This document shows positions 1 through 8,752 of a DNA stretch of 64,000 nt, piece after piece. This DNA is from Hahella sp. CCB-MM4 (GTDB taxonomy: Bacteria > Pseudomonadota > Gammaproteobacteria > Pseudomonadales > Oleiphilaceae). The translations under genes and the position numbers were made by a program. Location: NCBI RefSeq assembly GCF_002260525.1, contig NZ_MRYI01000002.1, positions 186,001 to 250,000 on the forward strand, given 5' to 3'. The notes beneath the pieces are model-generated. The model was not told the origin of the DNA, searched no databases, and was given only the letters and a program-made list of their open reading frames with translations. The first letter of the stretch is position 1. Every line of letters begins with the position of its first letter.

Positions 1-48
1 ATCATGTCACTAGGTAAACACCTAAAAGACAACGAACCGGTGATTCAT

Positions 49-492
49 ATGAGAGCATTGACCAATTCGCTTATCTTTATTCTTCTCAGCCTGTTTGTCA
101 CTTTTGCCAACGCTGAACAAAAACAGGTCTTCGGCGACTATGAGGTGCACTATATTGCACTTCCAACCACTGTTCTGGACCCAGCCATCGCCAAACAATA
201 TAACCTGGCCCGCAGTAAAAGCACCGGCTTCCTGAATGTATCCGTACTTAAGAAGCAGGCCGATGGAACCACCCGGGCGATTTCTGCTTTTGTAAGAGGG
301 CACGTCCGCAATATGGTTCAGCAACAACGCGAGTTGGAATTTTCCCGCATCAGCGAGGGCTCGGCGGTCTATCAAATTGCCCAATTCTGGTATAGCGAAG
401 GCGAAAACATGGTGTTTGAGCTTGAGGTCCAGGCAGATCCTGAACAAGGCCCATTCTCTCTGCGCTTCAGTCAGGCCATTTATCCAGAATAA
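49..492 (+). CDS. DUF4426 family periplasmic protein
   Basis: A 147-residue secreted protein of the DUF4426 family, function unknown. An N-terminal Sec signal (about residues 1-22, ending in FANA before EQKQ) precedes a small beta-rich domain beginning QVFGDYEVHYIALPTT, the family hallmark. The frame stays open upstream to an ATG at position 4, but the internal ATG at 49 starts directly at the signal peptide and is the better start. In many gammaproteobacteria this gene lies between metW and rdgB; here rdgB follows by 47 bp, so the missing left neighbour is probably metW. Family call confident, function unknown. Confidence 0.85.
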   Translation: MRALTNSLIFILLSLFVTFANAEQKQVFGDYEVHYIALPTTVLDPAIAKQYNLARSKSTGFLNVSVLKKQADGTTRAISAFVRGHVRNMVQQQRELEFSRISEGSAVYQIAQFWYSEGENMVFELEVQADPEQGPFSLRFSQAIYPE

Positions 493-539
493 CCCACTTT
501 AACTTAACGAATAACATACTGATCCAAACGAAAATCGCT

Positions 540-1139
540 ATGGAAAAAATAGTTCTGGCCAGCAACAACGCGGGCAAAATCAAGGAATTCAATCGCCTGC
601 TTGAGCCTTTCCAATGGCAGGTGGTTTCACAAGGCTCTCTCAACGTGGAAGCCGTACCCGAAACCGGGCTCACCTTTGTAGAGAACGCCCTGATCAAAGC
701 GCGCCATGCCTGCAATGTTACAGGACTCCCCGCGCTGGCTGACGATTCAGGTCTGGTTGTAGACGCCCTGAAAGGAGCTCCCGGCATCTATTCTGCGCGC
801 TATGCAGGAGAAGATGCCTCGGATCAGAACAACAACCTCAAGTTGCTTCAAGCCCTGGACGGTATACCACACGAGCAACGTACCGCTCATTTTCACTGTA
901 CACTGGTATGGATGCAGCATGCCGAAGACCCGGACCCGATTATCTGCCAGGGCCACTGGCACGGACATATACTGACTCAACCGGCGGGCGAAGGTGGATT
1001 CGGCTACGACCCCTTATTCTGGGTCGCTGAAGAGCAATGTGCTTCAGCAGAGCTTGGTCCGGAACGAAAGAACCAACTTAGCCACCGCGGCCGGGCCGTC
1101 ACCAAACTTCTGCAGATTTTGCAGGAGAGACAAAAGTAA
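540..1139 (+). CDS. rdgB: XTP/dITP pyrophosphatase RdgB
   Basis: Cytosolic house-cleaning nucleotidase of the Ham1/RdgB family (199 aa, usual size) that hydrolyses XTP, dITP and ITP to monophosphates, keeping deaminated purines out of DNA and RNA. Visible signatures are the N-terminal substrate loop LASNNAGKIKEF (residues 6-17), the metal and base-binding segment ADDSGLVVDAL with GAPGIYSARYAG, the GEGGFGYDPLF loop near residue 150, and the C-terminal SHRGRA. The gene follows the DUF4426 gene and precedes hemW by 12 bp, so the three are probably co-transcribed. Confidence 0.96.
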   Translation: MEKIVLASNNAGKIKEFNRLLEPFQWQVVSQGSLNVEAVPETGLTFVENALIKARHACNVTGLPALADDSGLVVDALKGAPGIYSARYAGEDASDQNNNLKLLQALDGIPHEQRTAHFHCTLVWMQHAEDPDPIICQGHWHGHILTQPAGEGGFGYDPLFWVAEEQCASAELGPERKNQLSHRGRAVTKLLQILQERQK

Positions 1140-1151
1140 CTCCCCCCTCTT

Positions 1152-2297
1152 ATGATTCAGTTGCCATCGCTTTCTCTTTACGTCCATATCCCCTGGTGCG
1201 TTCGCAAATGCCCCTATTGCGATTTCAATTCCCACCAGGCTCGCGAGGGAGTACCGGAACAAGCTTATCTTGAGGCCTTGCTGCGGGACATGGATCAGGA
1301 GATCGACCGCCTGATTCAAAGCCACACCCTACGTCCATTGACCTCAATTTTCTTTGGAGGGGGCACTCCCAGTCTGATGGACCCGAAAGCCATTGCCGGG
1401 GTTATTGATCACGCGCGACAACACATCGGATTCTCTGACGATATTGAAATCACGCTTGAAGCCAATCCGGGAACTGTCGATTCCGGGAAATTCACAGGAC
1501 TCCGCGAAGCTGGCGTCAACAGGCTGTCCATTGGCATACAGAGCTTTCAGCCACAGCACTTGCACACGCTGGGTCGCATCCATAGCAGTACCGAGGCCAG
1601 CGAAGCGATTCACAAAGCTCGTCAGGCCGGATTCGACAATCTGAATCTCGACCTCATGTTTGGGCTTCCCAATCAGACTACAGAGCAGGCCCTGGAAGAC
1701 ATACATACAGCCATTAACCTCAACCCGGAACACATATCCTGGTATCAACTGACCATTGAGCCCAATACAGAGTTTTACCGTCATCCGCCAAAATTGCCGG
1801 AGGATGACGCTCTATGGAGCATGCACCAGCGCGGAATAGAAACGCTGATGAGTGCCGGTTACGAACAATATGAAGTATCGGCATATGCCCGCCCAGACAG
1901 GCAAGCCCGCCACAACCTCAACTACTGGCAATTCGGTGACTACATTGCCGTAGGAGCCGGCGCTCATGGCAAGTCTACACATCTGGAAGAGCGCAGCATT
2001 CGACGTTACTGGAAAACCCGCCTGCCACAGCACTATCTGGCCCGCCTTGACCATTACCGGGCGGGAGAGGAATTTATCGCGGAGGAAGATCTGCCCTTTG
2101 AATTCCTGATGAATGCGCTGCGCTTGAAACAGGGTGTTGATCCGGCCCTCTTCGAGCAACGCACCGGCCTGCCACTTGAATGCATTTCTTCTTCATTGAG
2201 TGAGCTGCGAGAAAGAGGGTTAATCCACCAAAGCCGACTACAGTGCACAGAGCAGGGATATCTGTATCTGAACGAAGTACTGCAGCATTTTATGTAG
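1152..2297 (+). CDS. hemW: Radical SAM heme chaperone HemW
   Basis: 381-residue HemW-type radical SAM protein, a heme-binding chaperone that delivers heme to respiratory proteins and was formerly annotated as an oxygen-independent coproporphyrinogen oxidase. The 4Fe-4S motif CVRKCPYC sits at residues 16-23 in an IPW-C-x3-C-x2-C context. The FFGGGTPS SAM-binding loop, the GVNRLSIGIQSF segment and the C-terminal HemN-like domain follow. HemW proteins lack the extra N-terminal segment and cysteine of true HemN, and this one begins directly at the radical SAM barrel, which favours HemW. Last gene of the rdgB operon. Confidence 0.94.
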   Translation: MIQLPSLSLYVHIPWCVRKCPYCDFNSHQAREGVPEQAYLEALLRDMDQEIDRLIQSHTLRPLTSIFFGGGTPSLMDPKAIAGVIDHARQHIGFSDDIEITLEANPGTVDSGKFTGLREAGVNRLSIGIQSFQPQHLHTLGRIHSSTEASEAIHKARQAGFDNLNLDLMFGLPNQTTEQALEDIHTAINLNPEHISWYQLTIEPNTEFYRHPPKLPEDDALWSMHQRGIETLMSAGYEQYEVSAYARPDRQARHNLNYWQFGDYIAVGAGAHGKSTHLEERSIRRYWKTRLPQHYLARLDHYRAGEEFIAEEDLPFEFLMNALRLKQGVDPALFEQRTGLPLECISSSLSELRERGLIHQSRLQCTEQGYLYLNEVLQHFM

Positions 2298-2440
2298 CCA
2301 ATGAATGCAGCCATATGCCAATGTATGGCCACATACCTCGCTTAATGGACCTCCACTTAATCTCAACTGAATTCAATGCTTGCCAAAGCCCCCGGACTGA
2401 GTATTAAATATCCACTTGTTTAAAAATAGACAGTGAGACT

Positions 2441-2977
2441 ATGGACGACCCCGACCCGACGACATCCTCGCGATATCTTTGGATAGCCGCATTTGCAACC
2501 GTCATGCTTGGCATGACTCTCTTCTGGATAGATCAATTCCTTATTACACCGGACGCACCGGTTGGAATTGTCAGTTTTGAACTGGCCAAACACATTCCTC
2601 AGACCCAAAATATCCTTGAGTCCTGGGGCTCCGAAGGTCGTCACTGGGCTGCATGGAGCCTGGTACTGGATTTCCCTTTCCTCTTGGCCTACTCCGCGTT
2701 GTTTACGCTTTTAACCCTTAAATCCAGAAGTGATCTCAGGCAACTCTTCACTGTCGGCTTTGTTATTGCCGGGTTCTGTGATGTGGTCGAAAACCTGGCA
2801 CTGACAGGCATCCTGGCCGGATATGTTTACCCCCAGCTCACCGCTGCGGCCTACTACTTCGCCAGCCTCAAGTTCCTGCTTCTGTTCACTGGCTGGGCCT
2901 TCCTGGGGTCTCAAGTGCTGGTATGGCTTTGGGAGCGTGTCCAGACTGTTCCGGCGGCCTCTCAAGGAAAGTCCTGA
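2441..2977 (+). CDS. Four-helix inner membrane protein, unknown function
   Basis: 178-residue integral membrane protein that I do not recognise as a named family. Four hydrophobic segments are visible: about residues 14-32, 70-88, 98-120 and 132-160. A soluble loop between the first two carries the HIPQTQNILESWG segment. Charged residues (D, N, E) occur around the third helix in FCDVVENLALTG. It is monocistronic, 143 bp after hemW and with its own ATG at 2441. Its stop codon forms the start of a 20-bp tandem repeat. Confidence 0.7.
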   Translation: MDDPDPTTSSRYLWIAAFATVMLGMTLFWIDQFLITPDAPVGIVSFELAKHIPQTQNILESWGSEGRHWAAWSLVLDFPFLLAYSALFTLLTLKSRSDLRQLFTVGFVIAGFCDVVENLALTGILAGYVYPQLTAAAYYFASLKFLLLFTGWAFLGSQVLVWLWERVQTVPAASQGKS

Positions 2978-3034
2978 ACCTTCTTTCGCTCAACTGAACC
3001 TTCTTTCGCTCAACTGAACATCCTTTCGTTCAAG
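2975..3034 (+). repeat. Three-unit 20-bp tandem repeat
   Basis: Two identical 20-bp units at 2975-2994 and 2995-3014 (TGAACCTTCTTTCGCTCAAC) and a third with a few changes at 3015-3034. The first TGA is the stop codon of the upstream membrane protein gene. No gene is seen in the rest of 3035-3296, which is AT-rich leader sequence of the transporter operon. Confidence 0.9.
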
Positions 3035-3242
3035 AGTGACAACGGACCGGTGGCAGGTATCATACCAGCCACCGCTTTTCCCTATCGAAACCTTCCAATT
3101 CTAATTGTCTGCCTGGCAGACACCTCTACTCAAAACCCTCGTTTACTTTGTATCTTTTTAAAAGCTCCCATTGTTTTACCCTGCCTATTTTTGCAGACTG
3201 CCTGCGGATTATTTATAGTTCTAACAAAATAACACCTTCATA

Positions 3243-3282
3243 TTTGTAAATAACTTTTATAAATAGCTTTTTGTAAATAACT
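3243..3282 (+). promoter_or_regulatory. 13-bp direct repeats in the proX leader
   Basis: TTTGTAAATAACT occurs at 3243-3255 and again at 3270-3282, 27 bp apart, just ahead of the GTG start of the betaine-binding protein gene. The AT-rich surroundings suggest promoter DNA or a regulator site, but no factor can be named. Confidence 0.4.
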
Positions 3283-3296
3283 AAGGATACCGCTCT

Positions 3297-4364
3297 GTGA
3301 AAGTACAACACCTTTGCCTCACTGCCAGTATTATCATGTTGACGGCCTGTGGACAGGACAATGAACAACCTGCGCAATCCGCCAGCGACACAACTTCCAC
3401 CGCCAAGGAGCAGGTTTCCGACTCTTCATCTTGTGGCCGTGTCACCATTGCTGACATGAACTGGAACAGCGCCACCTTAATCGCCCATATTGACCAATTC
3501 ATTCTGAAGCAGGGCTATGGATGTGATGCCGAGTTAGTCCCAGGCGACACAATGCCTACCGGCACCTCAATGATTGAAAAAGGCGAACCCGATATTGCCC
3601 CGGAAATGTGGAGCAACTCACTGAAAGAAGCCATCGATCGCGGCGTGGAAGAAAAACGCCTGCGCTATGCGGGTAAATCATTGTCCGATGGCGGAGAAGA
3701 AGGCTTCTGGGTGCCATCTTACCTGGTGGAGGAAGACCCCAGCCTGGCCACAATCCAGGGCGTAATAGCCAAAGCCAAAATGTTCAAACACCCGGAAGAT
3801 CCAGACAAGTCCATGTTTATGGGCTGCCCTGCCGGTTGGAACTGCCAGATCACGTCCAGCAATCTGTTTAGAGCACTACATCTGACTGATGCCGGGTTTG
3901 ACCTGGTAGACCCTGGTTCAGGTGCCGCTCTGGCAGGTTCAATTGCCAAGGCTTATGAAAGCAAGGAACCCTGGTTCGGATACTACTGGGCACCGACAGC
4001 AGTTCTGGGCAAATATAAAATGGTGAAAGTGGATTTTGGCTCAGGGGTTGATCCGGACGAATATATTTCCTGCACCTCAAAAGAAGGCTGTATTGATCCC
4101 AAAGTGACAATGTATCCACCCAGCCCAGTACATACCGTCACGACCGAGAGTTTTGCTTCCAAGGCCCCTCAGGCGTATGAATATCTCACCAAGCGCTCTT
4201 TCACCAATGAAGAAATGAATGGATTTCTGGCCTGGATGGAGGAAAATCAAGCAGATGGATCCTATGCAGCAGAGTATTTTATTAAAAATAATGAAGATAA
4301 ATGGAGCCAATGGGTAAGTGCGGATGCCGCCAGTAAGATCAAGACGGCCATAGCCAACCCGTAA
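3297..4364 (+). CDS. Glycine betaine/choline ABC transporter substrate-binding lipoprotein
   Basis: 355-residue OpuAC/ProX-type periplasmic binding protein of a betaine, proline betaine or choline importer. It starts at GTG 3297, preceded by AAGGA about 9 bases upstream. A lipobox (LTAC, Cys near residue 18) anchors it, and a Ser/Thr/Gln-rich linker follows. The OpuAC domain runs from about residue 45 (RVTIADMNWNSA) to the C-terminus, with aromatic residues in the EMW, GFWVPSY and WFGYYWAPT segments that in this family form the quaternary-ammonium cage. Likely role is osmoprotectant or choline uptake; the exact ligand cannot be read from sequence. It heads an X-W-V operon. Confidence 0.88.
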   Translation: MKVQHLCLTASIIMLTACGQDNEQPAQSASDTTSTAKEQVSDSSSCGRVTIADMNWNSATLIAHIDQFILKQGYGCDAELVPGDTMPTGTSMIEKGEPDIAPEMWSNSLKEAIDRGVEEKRLRYAGKSLSDGGEEGFWVPSYLVEEDPSLATIQGVIAKAKMFKHPEDPDKSMFMGCPAGWNCQITSSNLFRALHLTDAGFDLVDPGSGAALAGSIAKAYESKEPWFGYYWAPTAVLGKYKMVKVDFGSGVDPDEYISCTSKEGCIDPKVTMYPPSPVHTVTTESFASKAPQAYEYLTKRSFTNEEMNGFLAWMEENQADGSYAAEYFIKNNEDKWSQWVSADAASKIKTAIANP

Positions 4365-4379
4365 GTTGTTCATTGTAAG

Positions 4380-4400
4380 GGGCTGACTGCCGGTCAGCCC
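4380..4400 (+). terminator. Intercistronic hairpin between proX-like and proW-like genes
   Basis: A perfect 8-bp stem (GGGCTGAC at 4380-4387 and GTCAGCCC at 4393-4400) with a 5-base loop lies between the binding protein and permease genes, without a strong T tract. Such hairpins often raise binding-protein expression over the membrane subunits by mRNA stabilisation or partial termination. That role is inferred here. Confidence 0.6.
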
Positions 4401-4419
4401 TATTTCCCCGGAGTACAAC

Positions 4420-5313
4420 ATGGCTGAAAAATCCTGGCTGACCGACGTCCCCCATCTGGACCGGGAAACCCTACTAAGCATTCGCCAAACCCTCGATGAA
4501 GCATACCGCGGCTTCTCCCGCGCTTACGGAGACACCATCGAATCCTGGTTTGATCCTCTTCTGAGCTTTCTTGTCTGGTTCGAAAAGCTACTACTGGCTA
4601 CCCCATGGTGGCTCATCATCCTCATTCTTGCCGGCATTTCCCATTTTGCCGCCCGCTCCTGGAAACTGACCATCAGTGTGGTTATATCCTTTCTCTTGAT
4701 CGGTTATTTCGGCATGTGGGAAGACACAATGCGGACACTAAGCATCATTACTGTCTGCACACTCCTCGCAATCTCGCTTGGTATCCCCATCGGCATTGCC
4801 ATGGCCCGGTCTGACAGAGTACAAATGATCTTCACCCCCATTCTCGACATCATGCAAACCATGCCTGCTTTCGTATATTTGATTCCCGTGGTGATGCTGT
4901 TGGGTATCGGCAAGATTCCAGGTGTCATCGCTGTTGTCATTTATGCTATTCCTCCCGTCATCAGACTAACGAATCTGGGTATCAGGCTGGTGGACAGAGA
5001 AGTTCTGGAAGCAGCGGATGCATACGGGGTCACACCCACACAGAGACTGTTTAATGTTCAGCTTCCGCTTGCCATGCCCAACATCATGGCCGGGGTCAAC
5101 CAAACCATTATGATGGCATTGGCCATGGTGGTTATCGCATCCATGATTGGCGTTAAGGGTCTTGGACAACCAGTGCTCAAATCCATCACCAACCAATACT
5201 TCACCCTCGGCCTGTTTAATGGTCTCGCCATTGTGGCCCTCGCCATTGTCTTTGACAGGGTATCCCAGGCTTATGCGCGACGCTCCCAGCAGCATATTGG
5301 ATCGAGGCAGTAA
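4420..5313 (+). CDS. Betaine/choline ABC transporter permease (ProW/OpuAB type)
   Basis: 297-residue inner-membrane permease of the ProW family. An amphipathic N-terminal region (about 1-60) precedes several transmembrane helices. The coupling segment EAADAYGVTPTQRLFNVQLPLAMPNIMAG (about residues 190-218, EAA-loop type) contacts the ATPase. GGAG lies about 8 bases before the ATG. It pairs with the preceding binding protein and the following ATPase, 53 bp away. Confidence 0.92.
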   Translation: MAEKSWLTDVPHLDRETLLSIRQTLDEAYRGFSRAYGDTIESWFDPLLSFLVWFEKLLLATPWWLIILILAGISHFAARSWKLTISVVISFLLIGYFGMWEDTMRTLSIITVCTLLAISLGIPIGIAMARSDRVQMIFTPILDIMQTMPAFVYLIPVVMLLGIGKIPGVIAVVIYAIPPVIRLTNLGIRLVDREVLEAADAYGVTPTQRLFNVQLPLAMPNIMAGVNQTIMMALAMVVIASMIGVKGLGQPVLKSITNQYFTLGLFNGLAIVALAIVFDRVSQAYARRSQQHIGSRQ

Positions 5314-5366
5314 TCCGGCAGTCACCCGGATTGAATAACCATTAGCTGATTGGAAACAGACTGACC

Positions 5367-6626
5367 ATGACAGACAACACGATCATTGAAATTACCGGCC
5401 TGTACAAGGTGTTCGGTAAGTCCCCACAGAAAGTCATGCCATTGGTGCGCGAGGGTGTTCCCAAGGACGAAATCCTGAACCGTACCGGACACACGCTGGG
5501 GTTGAAGGATATCAACCTCAAGATTTGCCGTGGCGAGATTTTCGTCATCATGGGCCTGTCAGGCTCAGGAAAATCAACCTTAATCCGCCACTTCAATCGA
5601 CTGATCGACCCTACCGAAGGTCAGATCAAAGTTGAGGATACGGACATCATGAAGCTGGGACTGGCTGATCTACGCCAGTTCAGGCGCAAGAAAATGTCCA
5701 TGGTATTCCAGCATTTTGGGCTACTGCCCCACTACACCGTAATGGACAACGTGGCTTTTGGCCTCAAAACCCAGGGGGTCGATAAAAAGTCTCGCAATGA
5801 AAAAGCCCGACAATGGCTGCAAACTGTCGGCCTGGGGGAATACGGAGATCAGTATCCCAGCCAGCTATCAGGAGGACAGCAACAGCGAGTTGGGCTTGCC
5901 AGAGCGCTTTGCACCGATGCCGATATTCTCCTGATGGACGAAGCCTTCTCCGCCCTTGATCCGCTGATTCGCAGTGAAATGCAGGACCAGTTGATCGCCC
6001 TTCAGGAAAAGCTGCATAAAACCATTATCTTTATCACCCACGATCTGGATGAAGCCTTACGTCTGGGAGACAGAATTGCCATTCTGCGCGACGGTGAACT
6101 GGTACAGGTAGGAGAACCCAAGGACATCCTCCTGGAACCTGCTGACGACTATGTCGAAGCCTTTGTGCGGGACGTCAACCGGGCACGGGCATTGACTGTG
6201 GACACGGTAATGAAACCTCCCTCCTGCCGGATTGCCGCGGATTTGATATCTGATGCGATTCGACAGATGAAGCAATCGAAGAGTGACTATGCGTTTTGCG
6301 TCAATGAAAAGGGCTATCAAGGCTCCATTTCACGCGAAAGCCTTGAGAAGTTGCTTGAGAAGCAGGGAGACGGCGCCCTCGACGCTTCCGTGATTAACGC
6401 AGGTCTGGTGCTATCGCCCAATGCCATTATCGAAGAGGTGATTCCGGATACTCTGGAGTCAGAGTTTCCTCTACCAGTCGTCAATGAAAAAGGTGAGCTG
6501 GAGGGGGAAATTTCCCGCCGCCACATTGCCAGTATTTTGAGTGTTTCACATCACGAGCCCGAAGCTTCGAATGAGGAAACCAATGAACCGCCCCCTCAGA
6601 CAGATATACCGGCTGAAGGGGCCTGA
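5367..6626 (+). CDS. Betaine/choline ABC transporter ATP-binding protein with CBS domains (ProV type)
   Basis: 419-residue ATPase of a quaternary-amine importer. Walker A is GLSGSGKST (about residues 63-71), the signature is LSGGQQQRVGLARAL, and Walker B is ILLMDEAFSALDP with the switch His in FITHDLDEA. The region from about residue 275 is a paired CBS module, typical of ProV/OpuAA, where it senses ionic strength or nucleotides. The N-terminal insertion FGKSPQKVMPLVREG before the ATPase core is also a ProV feature. A Pro/Glu-rich tail of about 25 residues ends the protein. Last gene of the operon. Confidence 0.93.
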   Translation: MTDNTIIEITGLYKVFGKSPQKVMPLVREGVPKDEILNRTGHTLGLKDINLKICRGEIFVIMGLSGSGKSTLIRHFNRLIDPTEGQIKVEDTDIMKLGLADLRQFRRKKMSMVFQHFGLLPHYTVMDNVAFGLKTQGVDKKSRNEKARQWLQTVGLGEYGDQYPSQLSGGQQQRVGLARALCTDADILLMDEAFSALDPLIRSEMQDQLIALQEKLHKTIIFITHDLDEALRLGDRIAILRDGELVQVGEPKDILLEPADDYVEAFVRDVNRARALTVDTVMKPPSCRIAADLISDAIRQMKQSKSDYAFCVNEKGYQGSISRESLEKLLEKQGDGALDASVINAGLVLSPNAIIEEVIPDTLESEFPLPVVNEKGELEGEISRRHIASILSVSHHEPEASNEETNEPPPQTDIPAEGA

Positions 6627-6648
6627 TCGTGGATTTGATCAACTGGCG

Positions 6649-7515
6649 TTAAAGATAATATTCCGGGGCGTGTTTTATTTTTTGGTTTTGTTCCAGATCA
6701 TGCTGTATCCAAAGCTCAGCCCCTTTCTCTTTCACAAACTTCTCAATCTTATCAATAGATTGGAAAGACTGCTCCTGATTGAAGTTAAAAGAAGGCACTC
6801 GACGATACGTCCGGTTCTTGGTGAAATGATAGAGGTCACCAGATAACAGGATCGGACCACTCTGAGGCATATCCAGGAATAGCACCTGATGTCCCGGTGT
6901 ATGTCCTACAGCCTGTTTTATCACGACACGGCCGTCACCGAAGACATCATAGTCGCCCTGTAGAATTTTACTGTTGGGCTGACCGAAGTTGCTGTATGAA
7001 TCAGGATTGAACCCAAATTTATTAGCATCCGGGCCGAATGCAGCATCAAACTCTTGCTGCTGAATCAGAAGTGTAGCCTTATTGAATAGATTGGCATTGC
7101 CGGTGTGATCACCGTGAAAATGGGAGATACCAAGATACTCTATCTCTTCCGGCTCTACCCCAATCTCCTTCAACTGCGACTGCAGAGGATGAGAAACACT
7201 CAGATGGAATGCACCGTCCCAGGCATCAACACCTTCCGGGGTCAGTTGGTCGCTCAGACCGGTATCCCATATCATATCCCCTTTCGGGTGCCTGATCAGA
7301 TAACAACTGTCAGTCAATTGCTTGGACTGCCCTTCATCAACCCCCGGGGAAAACATGGAGACATCCCGGGACAGAATATTCCCGCAGTCGAATACATAAA
7401 GTTTGATGGCATCTTCTTTAGTATTCATCATCCCTGTGCACGCCGATGTTAATGCTGCGACGGCAAGAGTTGCCAACCTGGCAACAGTCCCAATTCTGCT
7501 CTGCCTACCTTTCAT
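6649..7515 (-). CDS. Secreted MBL-fold hydrolase, AHL-lactonase-like
   Basis: 288-residue metallo-beta-lactamase-fold protein. The ATG at 7515 follows an AGGGAGA ribosome site; an upstream in-frame start at 7542 lacks one. The N-terminus is a lipoprotein or Sec signal ending LTSAC. The metal motif SHFHGDHTGN (HxHxDH) is intact, followed by GHTPGHQ and SGD, completing a dinuclear zinc site. The arrangement IWDTGLSDQL...EEIEYLGISHFHGDH resembles the N-acyl homoserine lactonase family, but the substrate could be another lactone or ester. It converges on the transporter operon and has no functionally linked neighbour. Confidence 0.78.
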   Translation of the reverse strand: MKGRQSRIGTVARLATLAVAALTSACTGMMNTKEDAIKLYVFDCGNILSRDVSMFSPGVDEGQSKQLTDSCYLIRHPKGDMIWDTGLSDQLTPEGVDAWDGAFHLSVSHPLQSQLKEIGVEPEEIEYLGISHFHGDHTGNANLFNKATLLIQQQEFDAAFGPDANKFGFNPDSYSNFGQPNSKILQGDYDVFGDGRVVIKQAVGHTPGHQVLFLDMPQSGPILLSGDLYHFTKNRTYRRVPSFNFNQEQSFQSIDKIEKFVKEKGAELWIQHDLEQNQKIKHAPEYYL

Positions 7516-7629
7516 GGTCTTCTCCCTATGGCTAAAAAACAAATACTCGCACAGAAGATGCGAGTACTGACAGCATAAAGAGTATAATTTTCAACTATTT
7601 CAGATATATGAGTACAAATCGGGCAAGAT

Positions 7630-8319
7630 CTAGGAGACTCTGCGGTACAGAAGATCCCATACACCATGACCCAGGCGCTCACCACGCTTCTCAAATTTGG
7701 TCACAGGACGGTAATCCGGCCGGGGAGAATACTGATTCGGACCAGCATCATTGGAATACCCATCAGCCACTTCCATGATTTCCATCATATGCTCGGCATA
7801 TGGTTCCCAATCCGTCGCCATATGAAATATCCCACCCAACTTCAATTTCCGGCGAATTCTCTGAACAAATTCCGGCTGCACAATGCGTCGTTTGTTGTGG
7901 CGTTTTTTATGCCAAGGGTCAGGGAAATATAATTGCACCCGATCCAGACAGCCATCAGGAAGACAGTCGTCTATCACTCGGTTGGCATCTTCCCAATAGA
8001 CCCTTAGATTCTGCAAAGAACGAAGTTCGATTTCCCTCATAAGAGCGCCAATACCAGGCTTATGAACTTCAACACCAATAAAGTTCATTTCCGGTGCCTG
8101 CTCCGCCATTTCAGCCAGCGACAGCCCCATACCAAAGCCAATTTCCAGCACCAGGGGGGCCGAACGGCCAAAAAGGTTGTCAGGATTGATCAGTCCGTTA
8201 TCGACAGTCAAACCCTGAGTGGGCCACAGGTTATCAAAAGCTTTTTGCTGGGAGGCCGTCATGCGACCTCCCCGAATGACAAAACTGCGGATGCTGCGTA
8301 ACGCCTTATTCTCTTCCAT
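7630..8319 (-). CDS. trmB: tRNA (guanine-N7-)-methyltransferase TrmB
   Basis: 229-residue SAM-dependent enzyme that makes m7G46 in the variable loop of tRNAs. Visible signatures are the SAM loop [17 protein letters not shown] (about residues 55-71), the acidic [10 protein letters not shown] strand, and the catalytic/tRNA-binding [21 protein letters not shown] segment. The C-terminal [17 protein letters not shown] is also typical. Length is normal. It stands alone, divergent from the unknown gene at 8753. Confidence 0.95.
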   Translation of the reverse strand: MEENKALRSIRSFVIRGGRMTASQQKAFDNLWPTQGLTVDNGLINPDNLFGRSAPLVLEIGFGMGLSLAEMAEQAPEMNFIGVEVHKPGIGALMREIELRSLQNLRVYWEDANRVIDDCLPDGCLDRVQLYFPDPWHKKRHNKRRIVQPEFVQRIRRKLKLGGIFHMATDWEPYAEHMMEIMEVADGYSNDAGPNQYSPRPDYRPVTKFEKRGERLGHGVWDLLYRRVS

Positions 8320-8752
8320 AGCTCTTCAACTGATTACCAGAGGTTTTCGGGACAATTTTCAGGGGGGCCTATAATAGGAAGCCCAGAACAAAAAACAAGC
8401 AGTTTTTCCCCTCAAGCTCAGGCTTCCGGGATTTAAGCTGTCAGTTTATCCAGTTTTGCCCTTTTCTGGCACACAAGTACGACAACTCATTACTCTATCC
8501 ATACCGCTTACAGCACCGTCTTGGTGCATATTTATGGAAACGCACTTCCTCACAGCATAAAAAACGCACAACAAGCGACCTTGTCGTCTAATATTTTTAG
8601 GGTCGACCAATAGCGATTGCCCAATACCAGAGCGTTTTTTGGTGCATACCTTTCCATATATGGCATGTTACTCCCAAAGCCGCTTTTCTGGCCTTTAATT
8701 TGCTGTGCCTGCTTAGGGTTTGATTACTTTTCGATAAAAAAGAATATCAATT
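8320..8752. other. 433-bp intergenic region with no recognisable gene
   Basis: Divergent spacer between trmB and the NIT-like gene, presumably holding both promoters. Visible details are a loose inverted repeat (GGAAGCC at 8377-8383 and GGCTTCC at 8421-8427) and a 10-base repeat TTGGTGCATA at 8521-8530 and 8639-8648. No RNA gene or terminator is evident. Confidence 0.6.

Noticed and set aside
8377-8427. GGAAGCC/GGCTTCC inverted repeat near trmB
   Set aside because: Only 7 bp with a 37-base spacer; too weak to call.
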